Source of the DNA: SURF-24 sp964537965
GTDB lineage: Bacteria > Bacteroidota > Ignavibacteria > Ignavibacteriales > SURF-24
Direction of reading: 5' to 3'
DNA: 6,000 bases
Assembly: GCA_964537965.1 (NCBI GenBank)
Contig: CAZIDB010000269.1
Location: 1-6,000, forward strand
The notes under the pieces were generated by a model. The model did not search any database. It saw nothing but the letters and a program-made list of their open reading frames with translations, and was not told the DNA's origin. This document shows positions 4,730 to 6,000 of the stretch, one piece after another; position 1 is the first letter of the stretch, and the number at the start of each line of letters is the position of its first letter. A program made the position numbers and the translations under genes.

Positions 4730-6000
4730 ATGTTACAGGGTTATATGAATTATAAAAATACTTACCTGACTATGGTACTAATTTGCTGCCTGTCCCTGAC
4801 GATTTATGCAAGGCATATTCAACCGGTTGATTCCATTCAAACTGAAAAAACATTTTATGCAATCCAGGTAAATGATGTTCTTTGCGGATATACCGAAGCG
4901 ACTGAATCAATGATAGCTAAAGATGGAAAAAACTTTGTTGAACAGAAATCGAGTATGTTTCTAATGCTGTCATTGCTTGGCAGTGCTTTTAATTCTGAAA
5001 TGAATTCGGAAGCTATTGTTGATCCTGAAACAAGAAGATGTATGTTCATGAAAACAAAGGTTAAACAGTCTTCTGTAGAAATGAGTATTGAGATGTCTCT
5101 TCAGGATAATAAATCAATTATTATTTCTTCAATGAATAACCAGAAAAAAGAAATAGAAATAACACCCGATATAATTGTTGGTTCCGATGAAATGTTCTCT
5201 CGCCTTAAAAAGGACATTTATGAAGAGGGAAAAAGTGAAATAAACTACGATATACTTGAAATTATTGAAGGAGAAGTACAAAACTCATCATTTAAAAAAA
5301 TAAAGGAAGAGAAAATAGAACTTGCGGGGAAAACGTATAATACAGTTGCAATTGAACAGGTAAATAATAAAACGGGAAGAAAAACCACTTACTGGTTATC
5401 TCCGGAAAATGATTACTTTGTAATGTTTGAAGTACAACAAAGAAAAGTTTATTTGGCAGACCAAAGTGTGGTAGATAAAATTAAAGTTGCAAATATGGAT
5501 GAAAACATCTTTACGAAAGCAAACGTTTCCATTTCTGATATACAATCAATTGAATACATAAAAATAAATGCTGTTATTGAACCTACCGGAAAAAAACTTA
5601 ATGTTGATGATTTAAATGTACCCGGACAGAAGTTTAGCGGGACAGTAGTGGATAATCACATAGAGGGAATTTTTGAGATTTCATATAAAAAGTATAACGG
5701 AGAAAATGCGGACAAATTTCCACCTGAGAATATTGACGAATCAATTAAAAAATATTTGACAGCCGAAGATAGGATTGAAAGTAATGACCCGGTATTGATT
5801 GATAAAGCAAAAGAAATAACCACCGGGGCAAAAGATAGCTGGGAAGCTGCAGTAAGATTAAGTAAATGGGTTGCAGATAATATCCATTATGCAATTCCCG
5901 GTGGTGGAACACCCAGAAAGACTTACGATATCAGGGCGGGTGAATGCGGAGCACATTCGTTCTTGCTTGCAACTTTTTGTAGGAGCGTCGGAATTCCGGC
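4730..6000 (+). CDS. Exported transglutaminase-like protein, 3' end outside the window
   Basis: An open frame of 423 full codons with no stop, running off the right edge. Residues 1-27 look like a signal peptide: a short basic start, hydrophobic core (TYLTMVLICCLSLTIYA, 11-27) and a probable cleavage after A27; the cysteines at 19-20 do not make a convincing lipobox. Residues about 40-340 form a strand-rich region with no family I can name. From about 370 a transglutaminase-like core starts: WEAAVRLSKWVADNIHY (371-387), then GECGAHSFLLATFCRSVGIP (404-423), where C406 aligns with the catalytic cysteine of the family. The catalytic His and Asp should lie beyond the window. Members act as cysteine peptidases or amide-forming enzymes; the substrate is unknown. 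It is 48 nt behind the XRE gene with its own strong ribosome binding site, so co-transcription is plausible. Confidence 0.88.
   Translation, partial: MLQGYMNYKNTYLTMVLICCLSLTIYARHIQPVDSIQTEKTFYAIQVNDVLCGYTEATESMIAKDGKNFVEQKSSMFLMLSLLGSAFNSEMNSEAIVDPETRRCMFMKTKVKQSSVEMSIEMSLQDNKSIIISSMNNQKKEIEITPDIIVGSDEMFSRLKKDIYEEGKSEINYDILEIIEGEVQNSSFKKIKEEKIELAGKTYNTVAIEQVNNKTGRKTTYWLSPENDYFVMFEVQQRKVYLADQSVVDKIKVANMDENIFTKANVSISDIQSIEYIKINAVIEPTGKKLNVDDLNVPGQKFSGTVVDNHIEGIFEISYKKYNGENADKFPPENIDESIKKYLTAEDRIESNDPVLIDKAKEITTGAKDSWEAAVRLSKWVADNIHYAIPGGGTPRKTYDIRAGECGAHSFLLATFCRSVGIP

Noticed and set aside
4855..5049. 64-codon open frame on the minus strand
   Set aside because: Antisense to the long transglutaminase-like frame; no start signal.

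Overview
The window looks like chromosomal DNA from a low-GC bacterium of the FCB group. My best guess is an Ignavibacteria/Chlorobiota or Bacteroidota relative. Three things point there: a promoter of the TTTG-N19-TAnnTTTG form upstream of proS, a C-rich/G-rich palindromic repeat of a kind I associate with those genomes, and the style of the transglutaminase and membrane-protein/XRE genes. This is inference; there is no rRNA here to confirm it.

Left half (about 1-3303), all on the minus strand, read right to left: proS (prolyl-tRNA synthetase), an unrecognised 87-residue protein 6 nt behind it, an MNT-type nucleotidyltransferase of the type VII antitoxin class, the first 48 codons of its HEPN partner, and rsmI (16S rRNA ribose methyltransferase). 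The HEPN fragment overlaps the nucleotidyltransferase by 11 nt, as in intact MNT-HEPN pairs. It then runs into a GC-rich palindromic repeat that supplies its last codons, its stop codon and apparently the ribosome binding site of rsmI. The toxin is therefore destroyed while the antitoxin remains open. A few bases of another minus-strand gene lie at the left edge.

Middle (3304-3683): a non-coding spacer between divergent gene blocks. It carries the proS promoter on the left and a strong Shine-Dalgarno on the right.

Right half (3684-6000), all on the plus strand: a 91-residue two-helix membrane protein of unknown function; then a promoter overlapped by a 39-nt palindrome (16 of 17 arm positions paired); then a four-helix membrane protein overlapping by 8 nt a 66-residue XRE-type repressor; then, 48 nt on, an exported transglutaminase-like protein that runs off the window. 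The palindrome is probably the operator of the XRE protein, making the membrane protein/regulator pair an autoregulated unit that may also govern the exported transglutaminase. No mobile-element genes, CRISPR arrays, tRNA or rRNA were seen.
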